64,000 bases of DNA from Microdochium bolleyi (lineage: Eukaryota; Ascomycota; Sordariomycetes; Xylariales; Microdochiaceae), in NCBI GenBank assembly GCA_001566295.1, contig KQ964265.1, forward strand, positions 124,001 to 188,000, in the 5' to 3' direction. Below, in pieces: positions 21,790 through 34,928 of this stretch (within the stretch, counting starts at the first letter, position 1; the number at the start of each line of letters is the position of its first letter). Below the pieces are notes generated by a model. It did not search any database. It was not told the origin of the DNA and saw only the letters and a program-made list of their open reading frames with translations. Both the position numbers and the translations under genes were made by a program.

Positions 21790-24700
21790 TCAAGGCATCC
21801 TGACCGCGATCCGAGCGTCGACACCATGAGCGTTCGAAGTCTCCTGATTCTGCCCTTTCTCCTCACCCCCCGAAAGCCCCTCAGCAGCGATCCGCTGCTT
21901 GAGCCCCTCGACGGCCCGCTGTCCGAGCGCGAGGAGTGTCGGCGTCGCGAGCATCTCGAGCACGCTGATGTCGCATTGGAACGTGGCCTTCCACCAGCTG
22001 CGAAGCTCGATCGCCACCAGGCTATCGAGGCCCAGATCCTGCGGGGAGCGCGTGACCTCTATGGCGCCGGTGCCGTCGTCGTCACCTTCGCCGGGGGTCA
22101 CGGGCCGGAGGAGCAGCGCAAGGAGCTGTGCTCCAATCTGCCTTGCCAGGAACTCGGCCGCACCGGGACCCGAGAGCACCGTCCCGTTGTCGTCGTTGTT
22201 GGTGGCGGCAGCTATGAAGGCGGAGAGCTTGCCTGATGACTGGGAGGACTTGGAACCGCCGGCTCCAGCGCCAGCGCCCATCTCGTCGTTCCTGTAGCTT
22301 GCCATGCGCCGGTCACTCTTGAACATGACACGATTTGTCGAGTCATGGAATGAAAGGCTTGACCGGGCACCGAGGATGAGCTGCGCCGGGGTGGTGCAGC
22401 TGCTATTGATGCTGCTCGTGGAGGTGGCAGTGGCCGAGTACGTCGAGGAGGCCGAGGACTGCAACGAAGAGAGAGCAGAAGTCGAGGATGCTGATGAAGA
22501 CGATAGGAGTGGAGTTCTGGCCCCGGCTGGAACCGCCAGAACCACAGACAGAGCGTCGAGAAGCTCAGAGATGCGGATCCCGTAGCCGCCACGAGCCACG
22601 AGCCGCTCGCGTACGGCATCGTTGTCGGCAACATAGCCGTGGTCGAGCATGATGCCAATGTTGACGGACTGCGCGGCTAGCCCCATACCGTGGCGGTATC
22701 GAACAAAGGCATCGAGAAACGTGTTGGCGGCGGCGTAATTGGCCTGGCCACGCTGGCCGAAGGTGGCAGAGGCGGAACTGAAGAGCAGGAAGAAGTCCAG
22801 CTGATGGTCGGGCGACGCAGTGGCCTGATGGAGGTTCCACGTTCCGCGGACTTTTGGCCCTGTGGCAGCTGTCCAGGCCTCGTGGCTCATGCTGCCAAAG
22901 TTGTCATCGCGCAGCACCATCGACATGTTGATGATGCCCCTGAGCGGTGTTGAGCCCGCCGCAGCAACGGCTCTCTCGACGTCCGCCAGTATCGTCACGT
23001 CCCCCTTGACTGCTGTCACTGCGCAGGCCTGACTTCGCAGCTCCTCGAAGAATGCAGCATCACCGGCTGTGTCTCCAGCCGTCCTGCCAAGATAGATGAG
23101 GTGTCTTGCGCCGTTGCTAACCATCCAGCTCGACACAGCCCGACCAAGGCCACCGAGGCCGCCAACGAGGAGGTAGGCAGCGCTCGAGTCAAAACAATAG
23201 CTGTAAGGCTTAGCTGAAACAACGGCAGCGATGCTGTGGCCGTGTTCCTTTCTCTTAAGCTCCATGTCGACGACAATCTTGCCGATATGCTGGCCTTTCT
23301 GCATGTGTAAAAAGCAATCCTGCACTTCGTCGACGGCAAAGACTGTGATTGGGTGTATGGGCCCGATGTGGCCTTCTATATAGTACTGCATGGTGAGCTT
23401 CAGCAATCGGTGGCCTTCGGCTGGTTTTCGTTCGATGAGATGAGCCAAGTCGACACATTGGTAGCTGCGGTTCAGGAGAAAGGGGTTGAGCGCAAGCTTG
23501 CCGTGCCCGATGAGGTCACGCTTGCCAATCTCTATCATGGTGCCGAACTCAGCTACACAATCCCATGAGGCGTGCAGCAGCTCGCCGGACAGGGAGTTGA
23601 GCACAATGTCGACACCGCGACCCTGTGTGGCTCGCATCAGGTCCCGGTGGAAGGAGTTGTCGCGTGACTGGAAGATATGCCCGCGTGGGATGTCGAAGGC
23701 AGTCTCCAGGTATTGCCTCTTGGCCTCGGAGGACACTGTGCAGTAAACCTCGACACCGATCATGCGAGCGACCTGGAGGGCGGCGATACCCACGCCGCCA
23801 CAGGCTGAGTGGATCAACAGCGTCTGGCCAGAGCGCATACGCCCAATGTCTAGGAGACCGTGGATGACGGTACCGAACACAGTCGCCATCGTCGCGGCAT
23901 CCGTGAAGCTGAGACCGTCCGGGATCTCGACACACTCGTTTCTGGACAGCTTGACAATCTTGGAAAACCCGTAACCACCCATGGCCATAACGCGACTGCC
24001 GACTTGGACGTCACCTTCGGATTTCCCAACTTCTAGAACGATGCCAGCGTGTTCGAGCCCAAGCTCTACAGCGTCGATAACGCCCATGACGCCCAGGATG
24101 TCCTACCAGAGACAATTGTCAGTCAATAAATGCGGAATGGCGGCCAGGATAGATATTTAACAGCTTACTTTGAAGTTCATACCCACAGCTTTGGGCTCGA
24201 CAAGAAGTTCATCATCACTAAGATCTCCCACATCATGAGCGACCCATCGCAGACTACTGAGCCGGCCCGGCTTCGCGATCTCGAGTCTAGCCGATGGCCT
24301 CACTGCTCTGGATGAAACCGAGCTTGAGGACGAAGCTGAGGATGAGGTGGATGGATCCAGAGATGAGATTGGCGTCGTGTATTCGATGGACTCCAGCTCC
24401 CCCGAAAGTCTGAAGGGATAGATTCGTGGGATGAGCACCTCGCCATGTTGGTCAATGACGTACTCATAGTCTGGATCCATACCCTCCTGGTCGTCGCTGC
24501 GCCTGCGCATGAACTTTGCGAACACGCGTTCGACAACAGGGCAGGTGTCATCGTCTAGAGTGTCGACTTCGCACGTGGCGAGGTCAAGGGCGAGCTCGGA
24601 TCGAAGCACGCGTGACACGCCCTGGATCTGACTCCATCGAGGATCAGAGCTTCGTAACTGGGTCGGCCGTGTCAGCCAGAATATACCGGCGTGACTGCTG

Positions 24701-27700
24701 GAAACAGTCATCATCAGGTTTTTGAAAGCTTGGTAAGCTGATGAGTCAATGTCGTCCAGGAAGGGCCGAGGGAGGTCGAGCACCGAGATGATGTCCCTGT
24801 CGACTGGAAGATTGCTGTCGGCAAAGTCATGGATGGACACGGTATATTGGCTGGAGGCGAGAGAGCGCTGGAGGGTCTCCGCTTCCAAACGGGACTCCGC
24901 GTCGAAGAGCACTGTGACAGCCCTGGGTCGGGCCCAGTCGATGGCCGGACGAGCCAGGTAGAACGCATTGCTGTGTTTGCCATGGGGGCAGTCGAGTGCG
25001 TGGTCATCTACACCGTTGAAACCAGCCTCCCTGAGCTCATCATGCCAACGCTGGGGTGACACGTAGGGCTCTTGATCTCTGCCATCCGCCTCGCCGAGCC
25101 ACCACCCTGGCAAAATGCCCATGATATAATTCCACGCCTTTGTCTCCGTCGTCAGCTCTTCGAGATACAGCCGACCGTCAGGCTTCAGCAAACGATGCAC
25201 GTTCCGCAGCGTGCCGGCCAGAGTCGGCGTCGCGTGGAGAACATTGGAGGCGATGACGAGGTCGTAGCTATGCTCCTCGAAACCTTGCTCAGAGGGGTCC
25301 TGCGAGATATCAAGCACACGGAACTCCATGCTCCCCGCATGCCTCTTGAAGCGCTCCTGAGCGGCCCCGAAGAAGCCCGCAGAGACGTCCGTGTAGGTGT
25401 AACTGGCGTACATGCGTTGGTTCTGACTCGCCGGGTCGCTCGTGATGCTGCCTAGGACGATGTCGGTGGTACCGCCCGTGCCGGCGCCGATCTCGAGGAT
25501 GCGCATGTGTGGGTTGGCATGAGCGAGTGCCACGAAGACTTCAGGTCTCTTGCTCCAATTGAGCGCCTTGTACACGTCACTGAGGATGTTGTTCTCCATG
25601 AGCACCTCGATGGGCTCAATCTCGCCTCTGAAGATGGGGACAATGTGATCCAGCACCTGCTTGACAGCTGCAGCCATACATCCGAGCTCTGTCCCGAGGA
25701 GCATGCTGAGCTGAGGCTCAATCATGGACCCCTTTGCGGGCGCTGCTTGGCTCTTCATCCAGTCCAGGAATTTTCTCAAGTGCGGAGTTTCAGGCGTCGC
25801 CATGACTTCATCTTCGAGCAAGTGCAGCGAGTCGCGGATGCAGATAGCCGTTAGCTCGCGCAGGTCCTCCGTGTAAGCCATCTGGTCAGAGTTGGGAGAG
25901 ACCATGGAGGACAGATCTGCAAAGTCGATGTCTTGACGCCAGTGCGTCCTAGCCGCGGCATGAGGATCCGGATTATCGTCGGTGAGGTCGCCATGAAGCG
26001 GGCTAATCTTGACACCACGAACCCGAAGTGCCACAGCCTTTTTGTCTATACAGTCGTTGCCTCGCTCCCCAGGCAGAGCACAACCATGGGCCATGCCGCT
26101 ACCAAAGATGGCTCCGTGGGCTCCTGCGGTAGCATCTACAGACATGGTAAGTTCCGAGTCCGACACGTAAACATCCATCTGCTCAATGTAGGTGGGCACG
26201 GCCATGGTGCGCATGCGGTGGCCAACACCCTGAACCGCCCCGACCGCCAAAAGCTGGAGGAAGAAGTCGATCTTTGTGGGATGGACCGGGTAGAACTCTT
26301 CGGGGTCCTGTACGGTGTGCTTGGCTATGGCAGCCGCCTTGTTGCCCGAAGTAGAACAGGTAATATCGGCAAGTCCCTGGAAGGTAGGGCCATAGTTGCC
26401 TCCAACCTCGCGCATGGTGTTGTACCACCTCGGTGACTCGACGTGGCGCGGGAAGAGCTTCACTGATTCCTGATCCGAATCAAAAGGAGCATCCGCTGCG
26501 CAGATCTGCCCTGTGCAATGGCGGGTCCATGTTGCTCCGTTGTGGGAGCTGATGACGAAGTCCCAGCAGTCGCTGTCGAGAGTGTCTGTGAGACGGTGGC
26601 GCGTCAGACTTGTGAGGACCTCGGTAGGCTTGGCCTCATGCAGCAGCATCGCCGTGTCGATGACCATCCCACGAACGCTAAAGCCTGAGAACTCGGCATT
26701 GCTATAGTCACTGTCGTTCAGCGACGTCAGCTGCCGCACAGCCTCACCCACCATGCCAACATAGCCCGCGCAGGGGAAGACGATGTCGCCCTTGACCTGG
26801 TGGTCGCGCAGCCAAGGCACCGCCGCCAGGTGCAGAACGTTGCGCCAAATCGGCTCGTTGTCAGTGCTCTCGATGACGCGGGCACCAAGAATCTCGTGCT
26901 TTCTAGCCCGCGGTAGCCTCCATCTTTTAAATAAGCGCGACTCGTACAGAAGCGAGTGATCGTGTTGCCACGGGTAAGTCGGCAGGTCTGGAACGACTTC
27001 GAGCATACCCCTTGGGTTCGTCAGCCGGGAGAAGTTGAGGGAGACATTCTGCTGCCACAATTGTCCAAAAGCCGTTAAAAACGTCTCGACCGCGTGTTTG
27101 TCGCGGACGAGGCAGCTCGAATACGGGGCGTTCATGGACCGCGTTGCCAACGTCTGGCGTAGGGGGCCTGCGAGCGCTGAGTGCGGTCCGATCTCGAGGA
27201 AGACAAGAGGCGGCTGCCCCGTAGTCGCAGAAGTTGCCTCGTGCTCTTCCACGAGGCTGTCAACGGCCTTGCGGAATAGAACAGGCGATTCCAGGTTGGC
27301 TCGCCAGTACTCTGCTCCAGTCTCCTGATACTTGAGAAGCTTTTGTCCTGTGACACTGGAAAACATGATCGGCTTTTGACCTCCCTCCAGATTGCTGGCA
27401 TGATCCTTTCTGTCGTGTGAGGCAAGCAGAGACTCGTACAGCTCGCCCACTTCTTGCATGTGGTACGAGTGGTATGCCCGGTCGACTTTCAGCTCTCTGG
27501 CGAATGTCGACGGATCTCGCTCTTTGACGGCGGCCAGCACTCTACTCACTTGTGCCCGATCGCCAGAGATAGTGACGCTCGAGGGCGAGTTGTCGCAAGC
27601 CACCACAACGCCATCCATGAGCAGAGGCTCCGCATCCTCCCATGACAGCCCGAGAGCAGCCATGGCGCCCGTGTTCCTCGCTCGACCGGAGGCGATGCCT

Positions 27701-29868
27701 CTGTAGTATGCAGCCACGATAGCCTCGTCACTGCTGATCTTGCCTGCCGCATATGCCGCGGCCAACTCGCCCGATGAGTGGCCGACAACGGCGTACGGAC
27801 AAACGCCATATTCTTTTAGGGCATCGACCAGAGCGATCTGCACTGCCGTGCAGAGCGGCTGCGAGTATGCTGCATCACTCATGTTGCTCTCTTGCTCTGA
27901 CTTCATCAGCTCCACTGCGATCGACCACGACGGGCCGTCGGCGAGCCTATACAGTGCATGATCCATGCGACGAACCGACCTAGCAAAGGCCGGATGGCTG
28001 CCAGAGGTGAGCAGCTCAAGGCCCATACGGGCCCACTGTGCGCCTTGTCCCGTGAAAACGAAGACAAGTCGGGGTGTCGTTGCGCTGGGTGCCTTCACGA
28101 AGGTAGATGTGTTGGACGCCATGCCTTCGGCCAGCACGGAAAATGCGCGATGGGGAAGATGATCGCGACGGGCACCTAGCGTGTATGAGATGTCTGGCAG
28201 AAGCTGGCATCTCTCGTCGATGAACTTCTGATTGTTGGCAACCTGCCTCCGCAGGGAATCCTCTGTGTTCGCGGAGAAGACCACGAGATGAGGACCAGCG
28301 GCGGTAGTCCTACCCGATGGTCTACCACGCTCAGGAATAGCCGCAAAAGACCGAGCAGAGTCGATAATGACATGCGCATTAGCACCCCCGATGCCGAAGG
28401 AGTTGACAGACGCACGCTCGACGCGGTCTTTGGGCCACGGCAGGGGCTCTACTGGCACAGTTAATTTCTTCTCCTCGAAGGCGATCTTGGGATTCGGCTT
28501 GTTGAACTTGATGTTCGGGGGGATCACGCTGTGCTCCAGCGCCAGCACTGTCTTGATCAGCGACGTGAGTCCCGAGGCACCTTCTGAGTGCCCGACATTG
28601 GGCTTCACGGAGCCGATATATACCCCTCTCTCACCGAAGACGCTCCCAATGGCTCGCGTCTCGATAGGATCACCAACTGGCGTGCCGGTGCCGTGGCACT
28701 CGACAAACCCCGTGGCATTGACGTCCGTGATGCCCGCGATTTGATAAGTCCGGCGGATCAGGGCCTCGTGGGCCTCATAGCTGGGCATTGTGAGGCCAGA
28801 CTTCTTGCCGTCCGCATTGGCGAACGTGCCCCGGATGACGGCACGGATCGGGTTGCCGTCCCGAATTGCAGCGCTGAGCCTCTTGACGTAGATTACATTG
28901 ATAGCCTCTCCGCGAGCATATCCATCAGCATCGGCATCGAACGTCTTGGATGACCCCTGAGGAGACAACACGCGCTGCTCGGACAAGTCGGCGGTAAGGC
29001 CGGGTGCCATGAGCAGGTTGCTCCCACCGACGATTGCCGAATCGCAGTCTCCTCCACGGATGGCAAGGCACGCCTGGTGCAGACCGATCAAGGCCGCCGA
29101 GCAGCCCGTGCGTATCGTCATGCTAGGACCCCTAAGATCAAACTCGTACGAGATGCGGTTCGACAGCACGAAATCGCCGTAGCCGCTGACCTTGTACAGC
29201 GCGGGTACCTGGGTGTCTTTGGCAAATAAGCTCGCCCAGTCCTCGCCGAATGACCCCACAAAGCTCCCGATCGTTTTGCCGCGGTACTCGACCTCGCCAG
29301 CGCTCTCGAGGCACTCACGTGTGAGCTCGAGAAGCAGTCGCTGCTGGGGGTCCGCGCGCTCGACCTCGTTACGGGGCATGGTGAAGATTGTTGTGTCAAG
29401 CGCGCCCAGGTCTACGGACTCGTCGAGGAAGTAACCGCGCTCAGAGCGTACAAACCCGGCCTTGCCGGCAGGAGAGTAGTACTTTGATGCACTGTACCGG
29501 GTCTCTGGGATGGGGCCTTGTGCGTCACGCTTGTTGATCAAGAAGTCCCAGAACTGGCCCGGCGTGTTGATGCCGCCCGGCAGGCGCAGAGCCATCCCGC
29601 AGATCGCGATCGGCTCAGCTGCTGGAGGCATCGAGGGAGGAAGAAGCGAGACTGGTGGTGACAATATCGGTGCTGCTGTGTTGCTATCATGGTTCAGGGG
29701 GGGTCGAGTACCCGCTGTAGATAGTGGTATAGGACGGTCCGAGCCGCTCTGTTGAGATAGTAGTTAGCACTGACAGCTATTAGATGTAGGCGGGGGTATA
29801 TCGAACAAGCAATGAGGTGAAGTAATTACCATTGCGTCTGCGTCGTCGTCACACACGAATGGTGCCAT
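21790..29868 (-). CDS. highly reducing type I polyketide synthase (KS-AT-DH-MT-ER-KR-ACP)
   Basis: Three exons: 29868-29830, 29748-24169 and 24102-21790. The introns are 81 nt (29749-29829, branch site GCTAAC) and 66 nt (24103-24168). The product is 2643 aa. KS (about 58-480) has the active Cys in TGCSAAL and both His in ECHGTGT and NVGHSEG. AT (about 560-880) has GHSSGE. DH (about 960-1260) has His in WLRDHQVKG and Asp in TKIDFF. MT has LEIGAGTGG near 1428. ER (about 1810-2150) is crossed by the second intron (MNFK/DILG) and has an SACGGVGIAA nucleotide motif. KR has LLVGGLGGLG near 2178 and an active Tyr in QANYAAAN. ACP carries its phosphopantetheine Ser in LGLDSL near 2559. All domains look functional. 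There is no thioesterase or other release domain, so release needs a partner. The product would be a reduced, alpha-methylated polyketide. Starting at ATG 29631 instead would lose 54 residues. Confidence 0.96.
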
Positions 29869-32244
29869 GGTGACAGCGTGATGGCGGGAAACAGGGTATG
29901 TCTGTTTTCCTCTGTGGAATGTGTGTTTCGTGTATCAAGGACGTGTCGACACTCGACAGTCAAGGCCACCTATTACAAGTGGATGGGACAGTTGAAGTAG
30001 AGGGACAATCCAGATTGTGAAAGCTCTTCAGCGATAACTACTCTCTGAATCCAGGTGATACAAAGATTTATATGCAACTGACCTCTCGCTTCTTCCCTCT
30101 CCTCCCATTTGTTGGTATTTTCGACAGGGTTCATCCTTGAATGGAAACGAGCGAGCCGAGACAGGGCATGTTTCTCGCACAATCTGATTAGGAGCGCCCC
30201 TTGCCTTGAGGCTGTGAGCTGTGCGGCCGCCGAGGGGCGGCCTCTGTACGATGTCACATTATGTCAGACGTGCATCTTGGAGGATACTTGGCGTACACTC
30301 TCAGGATGACACTTAGCATGTTCAAAATCTATATCGAGCATCCGATACCTCGGCGCTTAACAGCAGACTCAGATGACGGTGCGGCTTCGCCGTGAAGAAA
30401 TGCACAGCTTCGGGTAGACCTTCTGCAGAGACCTGGACGACTACTTTGCCTTGCATCTCTCGACATGTGACCTTGAGCGGCAGAGATTGGCCAGCAATAC
30501 GAGCCACAAGCACCGTAATGTCATACCGCGTGCCAAGGACAGAGTCCTGCACTTCTGGACCCCTTCGCCCCCATCGAGTGACCGAGCTGACAGCTCTGCA
30601 ACTTATCATGATGCAGTCACGTAATTTGGCGGCAGAATCAGACTAGTTGCATGTTGGGCCAATCCGATCTCCGTCTCTCCCATGCCCGTCATATGCCGTA
30701 GTGTTTGCCCTTGTGGGACTATGACCTGCTTACCACCCCTGCGTATGGGCTTGGCTGGGGCTTGTTTGCCTCCGGCGGGCCGAGCTCATCTCCTGCCCCA
30801 ATTTCTGCAGGCTACTGTGTATCTTCCGACATGTTTGCTGGCAATCGGTTGCTGTCTGCCGGGGTCCTCGTGTTGCCCCAGAGTCCGAGCGACCGGACAT
30901 ACGAAAGCCCGGAGCCCCAGACTTGCCGAAGACGCGGAGTACTAACTCTTGGGGGCTGTGGCGCTCCGGCAAGCATTCCGTTCTGATGTGCCTCGTGGAT
31001 ACCGGGCCCTGCTTATTTCATTAAGTGTAACATTTGGGGGTGTTGAAGCCGTCTGTCGTTGGCGTTCCCTCTTGATTGGAGACCTAGAACCTGGACTCGG
31101 CCTAGCACTTCGTTGCATCCATAGAGCTAACGGCCGATAATCAATGGTCGCGGGGTCCATTTTTGGCTCAGGCATAGGATCTGCGTTTTTCGTCTTCCCT
31201 GAATTTGGGACGGGCTTGAAAGGACGTCCTTGCGCATCTGATAGATGCTTTCAGGTAGGCTGACGCACTCGATCCAACGGTCCGGCCCTATAGGTCCGGC
31301 AACTTATCAGACGGTGGTCCACGTCTACCAAAAGCAGGGGGAACCTGGCAAAGTTTGCATACCTTTCAGCTTGCGAGGGTCTTAGGGGCGTCAGGGTGAG
31401 CCCTTGATTCGTCGGGTTGTTTTGAAGACTGTCTCCTACATACGCGTGCCGCATCTCAACTAAAAAGGCGTGAAGAGCATTGGGGGCGTCAGCAAAAGCT
31501 CTGAGGATATTAATGGTGTGTAAGCCCCCAACTCTTACTGGCTGCAAATCGAGAGCTCTGATGGGCTGTGCAGCGTCATGTCTGGTTCGGGAAAATGTGA
31601 CTGGTTCATGTTGGATTTAACTTGTCCAGGCGTACGACAACATAGTCAGGGGCGGAACTCGGGCTTAGTTTGCTTGACTGTCAGCCACAGGATTTGCTTC
31701 AACTTTAGCCGAACTTGACAAGGCCGGGATGCAAGCAAGCATACCCCGTGAACCACAATCTCATCAGAAGGCCCCCACTCGCCGCCACTGTTGGTGTCAG
31801 GACCACTTGCTCTTGAATGGGCCATTTGTCCGAGTCCTGCAGCTCTGATGATCCCTCGTCCGCACAAGCCAGTCTCGTTGATTAACCGTGACAAGACAAA
31901 AGCAAGTTGCAGTAGTGATGACGGCGTGCGAACGTCCGACTGGCTATTTGCCGACATGCATACATTTGCTCGGCCTCTGTCAGCACACTGACAAACTTCG
32001 CGTTATAAGTCACCTTCGACTGGACTGTCGAAAGCACATCGTTCCCCCCAGGACCTACGTGCCTCGTTTCCCTGCACTCAGGCTATCGTCTCTGCAATAC
32101 CGGCAGATGCCTACCAGGTCCCTTGACAAAGCATCGTCCCCGGTAAAGTGAACGGCCTTTCCCTCGTCTGCTCTCTTGGCTCCTGCCTCAGTCAAGTCAT
32201 TCTATCAGGTTTAACGAGTACACACTCCAATCCACACATACACA
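29869..32244. other. divergent promoter region between PKS and MFS exporter
   Basis: 2.4 kb. It is rich in CGG/CCG triplets, which are half-sites for Zn2Cys6 regulators. It includes two direct copies of GGTCCGGC 14 bp apart (31279-31286 and 31293-31300). Small frames at 30.3-31.9 kb show no domain. No transcription factor gene is found here. Confidence 0.45.
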
Positions 32245-34435
32245 ATGGCGCCCAGCATCGAGCCAGAAAAAGCGAAGCACGGCTCAGTGCAGGGTTCTCC
32301 GGAACGGAGTGAGAGCGGAAGCGAGCCTGCCGAGTTTGTTGCAGCGGAAGCGCCTCCAGAATGGTCTCCATCCAGGCACGAGCTCTTGATCATCCTCGTC
32401 CTCTCCATGCTGTCCCTCAATGTCTCTCTGGACGCCAGCGTAATCATCACGGCACTGAATGTAAGAACTCTCCATCCCTTGTGCCAAACAGGCCCCCCTG
32501 CCTACCTCCAAATGTGCGAAATTCCAAACTCTACACCTTCGAACGTCTCGACTATCTTCAAAGTAATTGCGGACAATACTACCCCAGACTTTTCGTTTAC
32601 TTCACCACCCTACGACACTAATATGAACGGTCCCGACCTTCTAGGCAATGGTCGTGGACCTGGACAGCAATGCGACCCAAGGCTTCTGGATAGGCACTGC
32701 TTACCTTCTCGCCAACGCTGTGACAATGCCGCTCATCGCTGCCATCAGCGACGTCTTCGGCAGAACCCTGTGCCTCATGTGTTCGCTCATCTTCTTTACG
32801 GCCGGCACAATCTTGTGCTGTGTCGCTAGTAGCATCACAGTCTTGCTAGTCGGCAGATCTCTCCAAGGTATTGGTGGCGGCGGCGTCTACGTCCTTTCTC
32901 TTGTCATCTTCACGGATATTGTGCCACTGCGGTTCAGGCCAAAGTGGTATGGAGCAATGTGAGTGCTAGCCATTTTGATCAGCTCTCTCGATTGAAAGAG
33001 CATAGGACCAAAATGACGAGTAGATTGCTAATGACTGACTTAGACTTGGCGCCTGGGCCCTGGGCACCTGCACTGTAAGTCGAAACATGATGCATTGCCT
33101 TATTTACCGGCATGCGGCCCATGGGAGAGCTTGCGTCGTCTCTCTGGCAAGGTCTTGTGACGTCGAATCGCTGATCATGGATTATCCGACAGGGACCACC
33201 AATAGGCGGCGCTATCGCAGCACACACCACATGGAGATGGGTCTTCTACATGATGTTCCCCATCTTGGGCCTCGGTCTCGTGGCCGTCCCTCTTCTCCTA
33301 ACACTCAAGCCTCCGGCTGCAAGTCTACAGAACAGGCTGTCGAGTGTCGACTGGGTCGGCGGCCTCCTGTTCACGGGATCAATGACGTCGTTCCTTATTG
33401 CCATCTCGTGGGGCGGCTCGCAGCACCCATGGAGCTCCGTGCAGACTATTGTGCCGCTCGTGCTCGGGACATGTGGCATCGCTGCCGCCATTGGGTACGA
33501 GGGCTGGTGGGCGAAGAGACCCGTCCTGCTGCCAGCTCTGTTCCACGATCTCTCGAGCACCATCACGTATATCTGTGGTGGCAGCCAGGGACTCCTCGTG
33601 AGTTACTTGCACTTCTTCATTGCTTCCCCCATGCCAAAAGAGACGGCAAGGCTGACAACAGTACCATGTTCGCCAGCTGTTCGGGTGCTTCTATTACATG
33701 GCCTGGTTCTTCATCGCAGTGAAACAATACTCTGCGCTCGATGCCGGTATCGCCTTGCTCCCAGCTCTCGTCAGCACCGTCCCTGGCTCCATCGTCTCGG
33801 GCGCACTCGTGACGCGCCTCGGGAAATACCGCTGGGCCATCTGGACCGGCTGGCTGCTGAGTACCATCGGCTTGGCCCTCACGGCGACGCTGTGGGACCG
33901 CGACACCAGCACGCCCGTGTGGGCGACCTCCCTGGTGATCCTGGGCCTCGGCCAGGGCGCCGTGCTCAACGCGCAGAATTTCGCCGCGCAGGCGCAGTGC
34001 AAGGCCGGCGACGAGGGTGCCGCGGCCGCGATGTACGGCTTCGTGCGGCAGCTCGGGTCCGCGCTGGGCGTGGGCATTGGCGGGTCGATCTTCCAGAATG
34101 TCATGGCGCTCAAGCTCGGCTGGCAAGGGCTCGACACGGGGATTGCGGCGGACTCGGAGGCGTTTGTCGAGGTGCTCAAGACGCTGCCCGACTCCAGCGA
34201 GTTCAAGATGCAGGTCCTAGACGCGTATGCGTTTGGTTTCCGCGGGGTGTTCCGGGCATTCTTGGGCTTGTCGGCAGTTTGTTTCTTGTTGAGTCTGATG
34301 GTCAAGCATCATGACATGAACAGAGACATCTCTACCGTACATAAGCTCGAGGGTACGAAAGTGAGGTCGCTTTTGCGTCAGACGCCACCGGCTCAACAGG
34401 GACATGATCGCTCGGCGTCGACTCCGTCAGTCTAA
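32245..34435 (+). CDS. MFS transporter, 14-TM drug:H+ antiporter type (DHA2-like)
   Basis: Five exons: 32245-32460, 32645-32958, 33044-33074, 33193-33597 and 33662-34435. The introns are 184, 85, 118 and 64 nt. The total is 1740 nt, giving 579 aa. A charged cytosolic N-terminus (about 55 residues) precedes TM1. The 31-nt third exon completes antiporter motif C (ALGTCTGPPIGG), and motif A-like sequence (SDVFGR) lies after TM2. The hydrophobic pattern fits 14 membrane segments, ending in a Lys/Arg-rich cytosolic tail. Such carriers export metabolites or toxic compounds at the plasma membrane by proton exchange. Its divergent placement opposite the PKS suggests that it exports the polyketide product or protects the producer, and that the two genes share regulation. 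Confidence 0.92.
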
Positions 34436-34928
34436 CGCCATGGTCGAGTTCAGGATATGGAAGCCCTAGGCTGAGCCTGAGCCTAGTAGGCTTTGCAGTT
34501 ACAGCGAACTCTTGCCATGGTACCTGCGTAGGTCACGTTTTAGATGGTACACTATTAGGTCACCCTTTCGCTGGACAGAGGTTCAAGGCATTCCTAACGT
34601 TTGAAAGCGAGGTGTAGTTAGAGTAGACCTACTAGTATTTTCGAGCTTCAGCAACAATTATCAGAGCACTCGCACACTTTAGCAGCGACTAGTTATAATC
34701 CTCTTGGAGGTGGGGGATTTAGGTTTTTGCAGATCTGAAGTTCTCACAAGAGTGTACGGCCAATGTAATATGTTGCACTCGTTCGTCGCCTCCTGGCAGG
34801 TACATACATATACTCCCATGCGGTTCCATTTGCGTGCACAAGGATTTCATTTCGAGGTGGCAAAGCTTCAAGATACGAGCACGCTTTAGCTAGAGAGAAA
34901 ATGATGGTTGGCAGCATTATGCTTTTGG
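34436..34928. other. convergent 3' intergenic region
   Basis: 493 AT-rich nt between the MFS gene and the GTPase gene, with both 3' UTRs. No gene is seen. Confidence 0.5.

Noticed and set aside
32461..32644. Extra exon inside the 184-nt first intron of the MFS gene
   Set aside because: Joining 32460 directly to 32645 gives the expected TM1-loop sequence, and no internal segment is flanked by usable splice sites in phase.
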